From Magnetospira sp. (lineage in GTDB: Bacteria; Pseudomonadota; Alphaproteobacteria; Rhodospirillales; Magnetospiraceae): a DNA stretch of 6,303 bases. The notes beneath the pieces are model-generated. The model worked only from the letters and a program-made list of their open reading frames with translations, did not search any database and was not told the origin of the DNA. Below are positions 1-5,671 of the stretch, in pieces. Each line of letters starts with the position of its first letter. Within the stretch, counting starts at the first letter, position 1. Made by a program: the position numbers and the translations under genes. Where the stretch lies: contig JANQGL010000201.1 of NCBI GenBank assembly GCA_028277325.1, forward strand, positions 1 to 6,303, given 5' to 3'.

Positions 1-1344
1 GGTCACGAAATACTCGAACTGCCAGGTCCCGCGCGCCGTCCCGAAGCCGCCGAGGTTGACGGTCATCTCCCGTTTCCCGGCCCGCCCGAGGCCGGCGCGG
101 CGCCACCTCGTCCAGGCGTCGTTGTCGCGCCGCGCCCGGATGTTGACGACCGGATCGGCGGCGTTCGAACCGACCACCCCGCGCCGGACGCGGAGCCGAA
201 CCCTGTCGACCCGCGACGGCCCCCAGGCGTCGATGTGCGCCGTTCGCGCAAGTTGCCGCAGAACCTCCCCGTCGTTGGCGTAGGTTTCGTGGTCCAGCTC
301 GAGAACGGCGCCGTTGCCGCCGACGAAATTCCGCCCCCACAGGGTCCGGTACGACCAGCCCGGCCACCGCGTCGGCCGGCCGAGGTCGCCATCCCACCCA
401 TAGAGATTGAACCACCGCTTCTGGCGATAGTCGTAGACCGCCGTCAGCCCCTTGGTTTCGTAGGGCGTCGCCGCGAACGGCATTTGCAGGACAATGAATT
501 TCTGGCCGCGCAGGTGGAATTGCTCCGCCCATGCGTCCGTCCAGTCGTCGATGCTTTCCAGCGTCAGATTGATCAGGTCCGACGCCACGTCCGTGGTCAT
601 CCCGGCAAGCCGCACGAACTCCCGGTCCTTGTTGACCACCCACGCGCCCTGGTCGGCGATCGTGAAGGTATAGGGCGCGTAGACGCCCTGCCCGATGTTC
701 CAGCGCGGGATAAACGGGCTGTCGCCGCTCGCCAGACGCTCGAACTGCTGGATCGACTGCGGCCCGCCGACCAGCATCTCGCCACGCGGCGTGACGACCA
801 GTGCGTTGGCGTTGTCCGGGTGCCGTTCCGCCGTGTAGATGTTGAGGGCCGGCCAGGATTCAGGCTCGCCAGGGTCGGAATACTGGAAGCGCCCCGAGCC
901 CGGCTCGATCGCCACCACGTAGCCGTCGACATAGGCCACGTGGGTGGTGTGCGGGGCGTCCTCGGACAACTTGTCGGTCCGGGATTCCTTCAGCCGGACG
1001 ATCGGGCCGCCGGCCGCCATGAGAAGGGCATCCTCGGTTTCCGCGAACACGACCCGCCCGCCCCCGGATACCGGTACGCCGGTAACATCGGTCGCGGCGC
1101 CGCCCGTGCCGATGCGATAGACCCTGGAATTGGAAACCGCGACGAGGTCGCCGCGCCATTCGTAGAGGTAGGTCGGCGCGGTTCCGGCCAGGGCCGCGAA
1201 GCTCTTGAGTCCCGGGAACCTGACGTGGGTTCCGTTCTCCGCCTGATAGCAGTTTTCGAGCGCGGCAACGGAATTGGACAGGATGGTTTCGGGGACGTTC
1301 TGGACCAGCTTCTTTCCGATCGGCACCTCGCGCCAGCGCGCCAT
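1..1344 (-). CDS. P22 gp10-like packaged DNA stabilisation / tail protein (C-terminus off window)
   Basis: The minus-strand frame is open from the ATG at 1344 to the window edge, 448 codons, close to the 472 residues of P22 gp10, so only a short C-terminus should be missing. In P22, gp10 binds below the portal after packaging and holds DNA in the head; assignment of this protein to that family is by general resemblance, not alignment. Visible features are an N-terminal MARWREVPIGKK, a RFPGL motif at residues 42-46 (resembling the R-x-PGL seen early in such proteins), repeated short beta-strand/turn segments, and a GGPQSIQQFERLASGD stretch near 193-208 followed by PFIPRWNIGQG. No signal peptide or membrane segment is seen. 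The start is supported by the TGATG overlap with the upstream gene's stop and by a GGTGG-rich Shine-Dalgarno-like stretch about 4-16 bases before the ATG. This implies translational coupling to the tailspike-like gene. Alternatives are another podovirus tail-hub or adaptor protein. Confidence 0.65.
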   Translation of the reverse strand, partial: MARWREVPIGKKLVQNVPETILSNSVAALENCYQAENGTHVRFPGLKSFAALAGTAPTYLYEWRGDLVAVSNSRVYRIGTGGAATDVTGVPVSGGGRVVFAETEDALLMAAGGPIVRLKESRTDKLSEDAPHTTHVAYVDGYVVAIEPGSGRFQYSDPGEPESWPALNIYTAERHPDNANALVVTPRGEMLVGGPQSIQQFERLASGDSPFIPRWNIGQGVYAPYTFTIADQGAWVVNKDREFVRLAGMTTDVASDLINLTLESIDDWTDAWAEQFHLRGQKFIVLQMPFAATPYETKGLTAVYDYRQKRWFNLYGWDGDLGRPTRWPGWSYRTLWGRNFVGGNGAVLELDHETYANDGEVLRQLARTAHIDAWGPSRVDRVRLRVRRGVVGSNAADPVVNIRARRDNDAWTRWRRAGLGRAGKREMTVNLGGFGTARGTWQFEYFVT

Positions 1345-3281
1345 CAGTCCACCACCACCTGCGCGGCGACGACCCACTCGTAGGTTTTCGACGCCTCGCC
1401 GGTCACCTTGATCTCGACCTCGGCGCCGTTGGCGTTGAAGTCCGCGCCCATCCCGGCGGCGCTTTCCGTCGCGGCGGAGATGTTGGTGGTCGCCCCCAGC
1501 AAGGTCACGTCCTGCTCGGACAGCGTGCCGTTGGCCGCCGCGGAACCGCCGCTGTCGTCGGTGATGATTTCGTTGTTCTCGAATTCGCCGACGATATCCC
1601 TCACCGTCAGCGTCCCGGAAACGCCGCTGTCGGAATCGGCCACGATGATCGCCGTGGCACCGGACGTGGCGCCGGTCAAAACGGCACCGACCGTGAAGTT
1701 CGCGGTCTGCGCGTCGTAGCCGAGCTCCGCGCCGGGCCGGCGGATGTGTCGGCAGATGTGATAGACCCCGTACCCCTCGCCGTCGGTCTGGTTGGCGGTG
1801 ACCGCGGCGCGGATGAGCCCGACCTGTCCGGGATCGATGGCCACGCTCCACGCCTTGGTGGCGGTGGCGTCGGCTGTCGTGCCGGCCGAGGCCGGCGGAT
1901 CATCGTACATGGTTCGCCGGCGCGTCCACTTGGTTCCGTCGCCGGCGATGGTCACGTCGGCGTCCTCGATGCAGTCCCGAAGGACGATGTTGTTTTTCGG
2001 AAGGGTCAGGGTCACGTCGACGTCGGACAGGTTGACGCGGTCGAACACCGCGTCCTGGCACGTCCCGGCGAAACTCATCGTGCCGCCGGAGACCTCGGCG
2101 TCGCTTACATGAAGGCCGATGACGGTGTTCTCGGCGGCCGCGTCGGTGTCGTCGTCGTCGTCGACCGCAAGATTCGTGGTGTTGCCGGAAAACCAGCATC
2201 CGGGCATCGCCGTCCACCGGGCGCCGTTCACGTTCATGGCGATACCGGTGTTGTCCTCGAACCCGACTTTCTGAATCGTGTTTCTCCACACCGGCCTGTC
2301 GACGTAGGACAGGTCGATGCCGGTGGTGAGAGCCTGCTCGCACAGTCCGCCGATCCAGAGGTTGTCGACGAAGGAGTCGCCGCCCGAATCCCCGCTTGCG
2401 TCCAGGTCGCCGTGAAGCTTCCCGTTGGTGTTGCAGTTGGAGATCACGAGGTCGACCCACAGCGCCTGGCGCCCGCCCTGCGCGTGCAGGCCGACATCGA
2501 ACCGCCGGACCCGGACATCCTGCAGGCGCGTCTGGTCAATGGCCTTCGCGTAGAGCCCGGTCGATCCGGACACCAGATTGACGCCGTCCAGGGTAAGCCC
2601 GGCCAGCCCGGCGCGGTCGCCGGAAAACGTCACCACCTTGTCGGCGACCTGGGATTGCAGAACGGTCGTGAGGCTGCCCTGTCCGCGCAGACGGACGGCC
2701 CCCGGAACGGTCACCGTCGTGATCGTGAATGTTCCGGCGGGAAGGAGGACGTCTCCACCGCCGGCGGCGTCGTCGTCCTCGGCGATCGCCTCGGCGGCCG
2801 GGCGGGTCTCGACGACGCGGCGACCGTCGGCGTCGATCCGCTCGCCGACCGGCACGTCGACGTCGGGGAGGGGGTCGGCGGTCGTTTCGGCTCGCGCCGC
2901 CGTGCTTTCTTCAGGCGGGCGGCGTACGGGGGAACCGGACCCCGGTTCTGGACGTTTGGCACCGGGACTTTCGGGCGATGGGCTGCGGTCCGCCGAGCTT
3001 TCATTGAATTCCCGCCATGCGCGTTCGTAAACATCCTCCATGCGCCGGAGATCGGCCTCGCGCTCGACCATGTCCTCCGCCGTCAGTTTCGCCTTGTGAC
3101 GCCATTTCACATAGATCGCGCCATGCACCCGGTCCTGGACGCGGCCAATCGTCTGCGGTTGGATTTGCACCTCGGCCGATATGCCGTTCGCGCCGCGCAC
3201 CTGCATGTGGACGGCGCGGTAGCCGCCTTTGGGCGTTTCCAGGAAATCGTCGAATTCGATCACGTCGGCAAGATCGCGCAA
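1344..3281 (-). CDS. Chimeric phage protein: RelA/SpoT-like and polyvalent N-part joined to tailspike-like beta-helix
   Basis: A 645-residue open frame beginning at TTG 3281, although the frame is open further back to a TGA at 3423-3425, so the 5' end is probably not a natural start. Residues 1-90 look like the second half of a RelA/SpoT nucleotidyltransferase: FDDF (10-13), GYRAVH (20-25, with the guanine-stacking Tyr 21) and EVQIQ (37-41, with the Glu that is catalytic in Rel synthetases), then a charged helix. The first half of that fold, with its Asp motif, is absent. Residues 91-135 are Pro/Ser/Glu-rich linker. Residues 136-172 (DVDVPVGERIDADGRRVVETR) resemble the C-terminal tail of large phage polyvalent proteins. 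From AAGGGDVLLPAGTF (172-185) it reads as a right-handed beta-helix tailspike/pectate-lyase-like fold to about 450. A C-terminal beta region includes VLTGATSGATAIIVAD (534-549), a pattern common in phage fibres and decoration proteins. It ends in TGA overlapping the next ATG. I infer that a deletion fused two genes in frame. Enzymatic activity is doubtful; receptor or polysaccharide binding by the helix is plausible. Confidence 0.7.
   Translation of the reverse strand: MRDLADVIEFDDFLETPKGGYRAVHMQVRGANGISAEVQIQPQTIGRVQDRVHGAIYVKWRHKAKLTAEDMVEREADLRRMEDVYERAWREFNESSADRSPSPESPGAKRPEPGSGSPVRRPPEESTAARAETTADPLPDVDVPVGERIDADGRRVVETRPAAEAIAEDDDAAGGGDVLLPAGTFTITTVTVPGAVRLRGQGSLTTVLQSQVADKVVTFSGDRAGLAGLTLDGVNLVSGSTGLYAKAIDQTRLQDVRVRRFDVGLHAQGGRQALWVDLVISNCNTNGKLHGDLDASGDSGGDSFVDNLWIGGLCEQALTTGIDLSYVDRPVWRNTIQKVGFEDNTGIAMNVNGARWTAMPGCWFSGNTTNLAVDDDDDTDAAAENTVIGLHVSDAEVSGGTMSFAGTCQDAVFDRVNLSDVDVTLTLPKNNIVLRDCIEDADVTIAGDGTKWTRRRTMYDDPPASAGTTADATATKAWSVAIDPGQVGLIRAAVTANQTDGEGYGVYHICRHIRRPGAELGYDAQTANFTVGAVLTGATSGATAIIVADSDSGVSGTLTVRDIVGEFENNEIITDDSGGSAAANGTLSEQDVTLLGATTNISAATESAAGMGADFNANGAEVEIKVTGEASKTYEWVVAAQVVVD
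2147..2163 (+). repeat. Short TCG/GTC microsatellite in the tailspike-like gene
   Basis: Five or so tandem GTC/TCG triplets, which on the coding strand give the Asp run at residues 374-378 of the chimeric protein. It could slip during replication by whole codons without breaking the frame. The Asp cluster may be a calcium-binding or surface turn of the beta-helix, but nothing else supports that. Confidence 0.5.
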
Positions 3282-3505
3282 CCGCGCGACGACGCGATCC
3301 AGGGCCTGCCGAACTCCGCCTCCAAAAACGCCGCCTGATCCTCGGCGCCCTTGCCGCCCGGCTCGGCGAAGTCGGTCAGGTCCTCGGCGTCGTTCGCGGG
3401 TCGGCCGCGCGGCGGCGCAGGGTCAGCAGGCTGTCGGACAGTGCCATCGAGAAGCCCATCGAGATCGCCTCTCTCAAGTCGCTCTCGGACAACCCCGGCG
3501 AAGGC
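3282..3505 (-). pseudogene. Frame-broken 5' remnant of a phage polyvalent/RelA-SpoT-like gene
   Basis: Protein-like segments continue upstream of the chimeric gene but change frame repeatedly. Reading toward its start, RQALDRVVARLRDLADV is in the chimeric gene's own frame. NDAEDLTDFAEPGG and EDQAAFLEAEFG lie in a second frame that stops at 3260-3262. SDLREAISMGFSMALSDSLL lies in a third frame that stops at 3376-3378. The chimeric frame itself has a stop at 3423-3425. At least two, perhaps three, small indels or deletion junctions are needed to join these. The Asp-containing first half of the synthetase fold is not found in any of the three frames, so sequence was probably lost as well as shifted. 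The remnant ends where transposase coding begins. Sequencing error is possible but less likely for several breaks in about 200 bases. Confidence 0.5.
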
Positions 3506-3514
3506 TCGGCCGGC

Positions 3515-3898
3515 GGCCGCCTCGCGGGCGGCCAGCGTCTCATCATCGCCGGCGCCGAGCCCGGCCCCGGGCCGCTCAAGGTCTACCGCAAACGATGGGC
3601 CATCGAATGCCTGTTCGGCGATGCCAAGACGCGCGGTCTGAACCTGGAGGATACCCGCCTGACAATCGCGTCGAAGTTGTCCCTGCTGATGGGCATCGTC
3701 GCCCTGGCCGTCGCCCGGACCTGCCGCACCGCCACCGACCTGATGGGACGCACGGCACCGCCCCGCAAGGCGCATGGCTGTTACGCCAAGTCCTGGTTCC
3801 GCGTCGGCTTCGACGAACTCCGACGACGAATGCGCACCGACCATGACCAAGCCACCGCACCCCTCGTCAAAGCCCTCAAATCCAGGAGAGTCGTGTAG
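3515..3898 (+). pseudogene. IS4-family transposase, 5'-truncated (C-terminal third)
   Basis: About 127 codons ending at the TAG at 3896-3898. VYRKRWAIECLFGDAK (3581-3628) contains the IS4-family YREK signature with exact spacing: Tyr, two residues, Arg, three, Glu, six, Lys. The Glu codon at 3605-3607 would be the third DDE catalytic residue. It is followed by TRGLNLEDTRLT and a hydrophobic helix (LSLLMGIVALAVA), and ends in KSRRVV, as is usual for this family. The two catalytic Asp residues and the N-terminal two thirds are missing: upstream DNA in this frame is only the antisense of phage coding. The 5' edge is uncertain by about 30 bases; RLAGGQRLIIAG (about 3518-3553) looks like the strand before the Glu helix. 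No inverted-repeat pair can be identified because the left end is gone. The fragment cannot encode an active enzyme. Confidence 0.8.
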
Positions 3899-4038
3899 TG
3901 TGCGCGATACGACAAAACCGACACCAGCTATCGCGCCACGATACATCTCGTCGCCGCATTCCTCGCTAGCAAATGCATGTCTACAAACCCTAGGCTCGAC
4001 CGAATTTCGGGGGGACCCGTGACGTCCAACCGGAATGT

Positions 4039-4067
4039 TTGACATGCTTGCAGGACAGACGATGTAC
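4039..4067 (+). promoter_or_regulatory. Possible promoter for malonyl-CoA decarboxylase
   Basis: A perfect TTGACA at 4039-4044 is followed 16-17 bases later by a poor -10 candidate (GATGTA/ATGTAC, 4061-4067). Only the -35 match is good, so this is a weak prediction. If used, it would give a leader of roughly 135 bases before the ATG at 4211, containing the hairpin at 4121-4153. Confidence 0.22.
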
Positions 4068-4120
4068 GACGCCCCGCCGATCCCCATATCCATGGAAACG
4101 CCGTGACCGATGACCCGCGC

Positions 4121-4153
4121 GCCGGAGGCGGGTTTCCGACCCCGGCCTCCGGC
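4121..4153 (+). promoter_or_regulatory. GC-rich stem-loop in the decarboxylase leader
   Basis: GCCGGAGGC (4121-4129) pairs perfectly with GCCTCCGGC (4145-4153). GGG (4130-4132) extends the stem with CCC (4141-4143) across one bulged G, leaving an 8-base loop. No T-run follows, so it is not a standard intrinsic terminator. It sits 57 bases upstream of the preferred ATG, or inside the coding region if the GTG at 4103 is the true start. It could affect leader stability or translation, or stop readthrough from the IS side. Confidence 0.4.
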
Positions 4154-4195
4154 CCTTCGGGATCGCCGGCCACGAACGGCCACACCGTTCGATAT

Positions 4196-4203
4196 GGGAA
4201 AGA
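4196..4203 (+). promoter_or_regulatory. Ribosome binding site deciding the ATG start
   Basis: GGGAAAGA ends 7 bases before the ATG at 4211. That is suitable spacing for a Shine-Dalgarno element and favours this start over the GTG at 4103, which has only a GGAAA about 5 bases upstream. Confidence 0.45.
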
Positions 4204-4210
4204 CCGGATC

Positions 4211-5524
4211 ATGATGATGTCGCGTTTCATGCAGGCGATGACCTCCATCGCCGATGCCGGCCGCGAGATGATCGCGCCGCTGTTCGGCGGCGATTCGCCG
4301 CCCGACCTGCACACCCTGTGCCGCGAGCTGCTGAGCCAGAAGGGCGAGGCCCTGGGCACCGCCCTGGCGCGCGAGGTGGTCGACGCCTACCGCACCCTCG
4401 ACGGGGACGCCCGGCGAGCCTTCTTCGAGACGCTGCGCGACGCCTACGAACCCGACCCGGAGCGCCTCGCGGCGGCCATCGCCACCTACCAGGCGGCGCC
4501 CGGCCGCGACAACCGGCTGGCCCTGGAGCGGGTCGCCACGGCGCCCCGCCAGACCCTCATCAAGGCCATGAACATGGCCCCCGGCGGCACCGCCGCCCTG
4601 CTCGACATGCGCTCCGACCTGCTCGGCTTCCTGCGCGACGACCCCAGCCTGTCGGTGGTCGACGCCGACTTCCGGCACCTGTTCGAGGCCTGGTTCAACC
4701 GCGGCTTCCTGCAGATCGAGCGCATCTCGTGGTCGACCCCGGCCGCCATCCTGGAGCGCATCATCAAGTACGAGGCGGTGCACGAGATCCGCGACTGGGC
4801 CGACCTGCGGCGGCGCCTGGAGGCCGACCGCCGCTGCTTCGCGTTCTTCCACCCGGCGCTGCCCGGCGAGCCCCTGATCTTCGTCGAGGTGGCGCTGACC
4901 CGCAAGCTGGCCGCCTCGGTGCAGGACCTGCTGCACTCCGAGCCGACCGACGACGTGAGCGCCGCCGACACCGCCAACTTCTATTCGATCAGCAACTGCC
5001 AGGCCGGCCTGGTCGGCATCTCGTTCGGCAATTTCCTGATCAAGCAGGTGGTGCTGGAACTGAAGCGGGAACTGCCGCGGATCACCACCTTCGCCACCCT
5101 GTCGCCGATCCCCAGCCTGGCCGGCTGGGTCCGCAATACGCCGGTCGACGACGCGATCGCGGCGCTCGGCCTGTCCGAGGAGTCGGCGGCCCACTACCAA
5201 CGCTTCCGGGAGGCCGAGCCGCGGACCGCGGAGGAGGCGGACGAGACGGTCAAGCCGCTCCTGATGGGTGTCTGCGCGCGGTACCTCAGCGGAATCAAGC
5301 GCGATGGCCGGCCGCTCGATCCGGTGGCCCGCTTCCACCTCGGCAACGGCGCCAGCCTGGAGCGAATCAACTGGCAAGGCGATTGCTCGTCGAAAGGCCA
5401 CAAGCAGTCGTTCTGCATGATGGTCAACTACCTATACGATCCCTCGGCGATCGAGAAGAATCACGAGGCCTTCACCGTGGACGGCAGGATCGCCCTCGGC
5501 AAACCGGTGCGCGGGCTGCTCTGA
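4211..5524 (+). CDS. Malonyl-CoA decarboxylase
   Basis: Encodes a 437-residue cytosolic enzyme that splits malonyl-CoA into acetyl-CoA and CO2, used in malonate catabolism or to control malonyl-CoA levels. An N-terminal helical domain (about residues 1-185) is followed by the GNAT-like catalytic domain. Clear family blocks are FFHPALPGEPLIFVEVALT (213-231), YSISNCQAGLVGISFGNFLI (258-277), TFATLSPIPSLAGW (293-306), ARFHLGNGASLERINW (373-388) and MVNYLYDPSAIEKNHEAF (404-421). Ser 298 in LSPIP and His 376 in FHLGNGA match the catalytic Ser329/His423 pair described for human MCD. The chosen start is the first of three tandem ATGs, with GGGAAAGA upstream; the frame extends to a GTG at 4103 (473 residues), but the extra 36 residues are low-complexity and overlap a hairpin. 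Length is normal for bacterial members. In Rhizobium the equivalent is matA, beside matB and matC; neither partner is visible here, so it looks monocistronic. The gene is intact and unaffected by the adjacent mobile DNA. Confidence 0.95.
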   Translation: MMMSRFMQAMTSIADAGREMIAPLFGGDSPPDLHTLCRELLSQKGEALGTALAREVVDAYRTLDGDARRAFFETLRDAYEPDPERLAAAIATYQAAPGRDNRLALERVATAPRQTLIKAMNMAPGGTAALLDMRSDLLGFLRDDPSLSVVDADFRHLFEAWFNRGFLQIERISWSTPAAILERIIKYEAVHEIRDWADLRRRLEADRRCFAFFHPALPGEPLIFVEVALTRKLAASVQDLLHSEPTDDVSAADTANFYSISNCQAGLVGISFGNFLIKQVVLELKRELPRITTFATLSPIPSLAGWVRNTPVDDAIAALGLSEESAAHYQRFREAEPRTAEEADETVKPLLMGVCARYLSGIKRDGRPLDPVARFHLGNGASLERINWQGDCSSKGHKQSFCMMVNYLYDPSAIEKNHEAFTVDGRIALGKPVRGLL

Positions 5525-5592
5525 GGCAAATTCGAGACACCCCGAATGGCAAGTATTGCGGCTATACCGGAAAGTGCTAACATTAGAGTATC

Positions 5593-5610
5593 CAGGGGGA
5601 TGAGACCGTG
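5593..5610 (+). promoter_or_regulatory. Strong SD-like site with GTG, out of frame with the CheB gene
   Basis: CAGGGGGA (5593-5600) lies 7-8 bases before GTG 5608. This is the best ribosome-binding pattern between the two right-hand genes, yet that GTG opens a frame (MARRFLKGALRHQRKRPKR..., stop at 5898) that is not the CheB frame. The basic peptide is followed by obvious antiparallel-codon shadow of CheB. It may be a short leader or overlapping ORF that couples translation, or chance. Confidence 0.25.
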
Positions 5611-5671
5611 GCGCGGCGGTTCTTGAAGGGAGCGTTGCGCCACCAACGAAAACGGCCGAAGCGACACCGTT

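Larger units (their letters stand above)
1..3505. mobile_element. Prophage remnant, virion-gene segment
   Basis: All recognisable coding here is on the minus strand and phage-like: a gp10-type tail/DNA-stabilisation protein, a tailspike-like beta-helix protein and fragments of a polyvalent protein. Two of the genes overlap by one base (TGATG), as is usual in virion modules. The right border is blurred: frame-shifted phage coding can be followed to about 3505, where it meets a truncated IS4 transposase. The left border lies outside the window. No integrase, att repeat or tRNA is visible. Frame breaks and an apparent internal deletion fusion suggest a defective element. Confidence 0.7.
3899..4210. 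other. Intergenic region between IS fragment and malonyl-CoA decarboxylase
   Basis: About 310 bases with no convincing gene; short open frames here are low-quality shadows. The first 200 bases look less GC-rich than the flanking coding DNA. This region should contain the outer end of the IS and the junction to host chromosome, but no repeat pair marks it. It contains a near-perfect palindrome (CCGAA-T-TTCGG, 4000-4010), ATGCAT (3972-3977), a TTGACA hexamer and a GC hairpin, described separately. No tRNA-like sequence is present. Confidence 0.5.

Noticed and set aside
163..170. GTTCGAAC as a tRNA T-loop
   Set aside because: It lies inside a coding frame and no cloverleaf or CCA-end stem can be built around it.
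235..1383. 382-codon plus-strand open frame opposite the gp10-like gene
   Set aside because: Arg/Val/Gly-rich shadow of a minus-strand frame that is open to the edge and has a coupled start.
1746..3338. 530-codon plus-strand open frame opposite the tailspike-like gene
   Set aside because: High-GC shadow: no recognisable motif, and the opposite strand has clear RelA/SpoT-like and beta-helix signals.
3017..3514. N-terminal extension of the transposase frame
   Set aside because: The frame is open, but this part is antisense to phage coding and shows no DDE Asp motifs. Only the part after about 3515 is transposase.
3260..5401. 713-codon minus-strand open frame antisense to malonyl-CoA decarboxylase
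   Set aside because: Its sequence is the low-information Arg/Gly/Ala/Gln-rich antisense of a clearly conserved gene and of the IS fragment. Only its last 40 or so codons resemble phage protein, and they are covered by the remnant entry.
5530..5547. ATTCG...CGAAT inverted repeat as a terminator for malonyl-CoA decarboxylase
   Set aside because: Only a 5-bp stem with no T-run; not enough for an intrinsic terminator.
4318..5580. 420-codon plus-strand frame overlapping malonyl-CoA decarboxylase
   Set aside because: Pro/Arg/Gly-rich out-of-frame translation of the conserved decarboxylase.
5556..5583. TTGCGG-16-TAACAT as a promoter for the CheB gene
   Set aside because: Only 3/6 and 4/6 matches to consensus; such matches are expected by chance.
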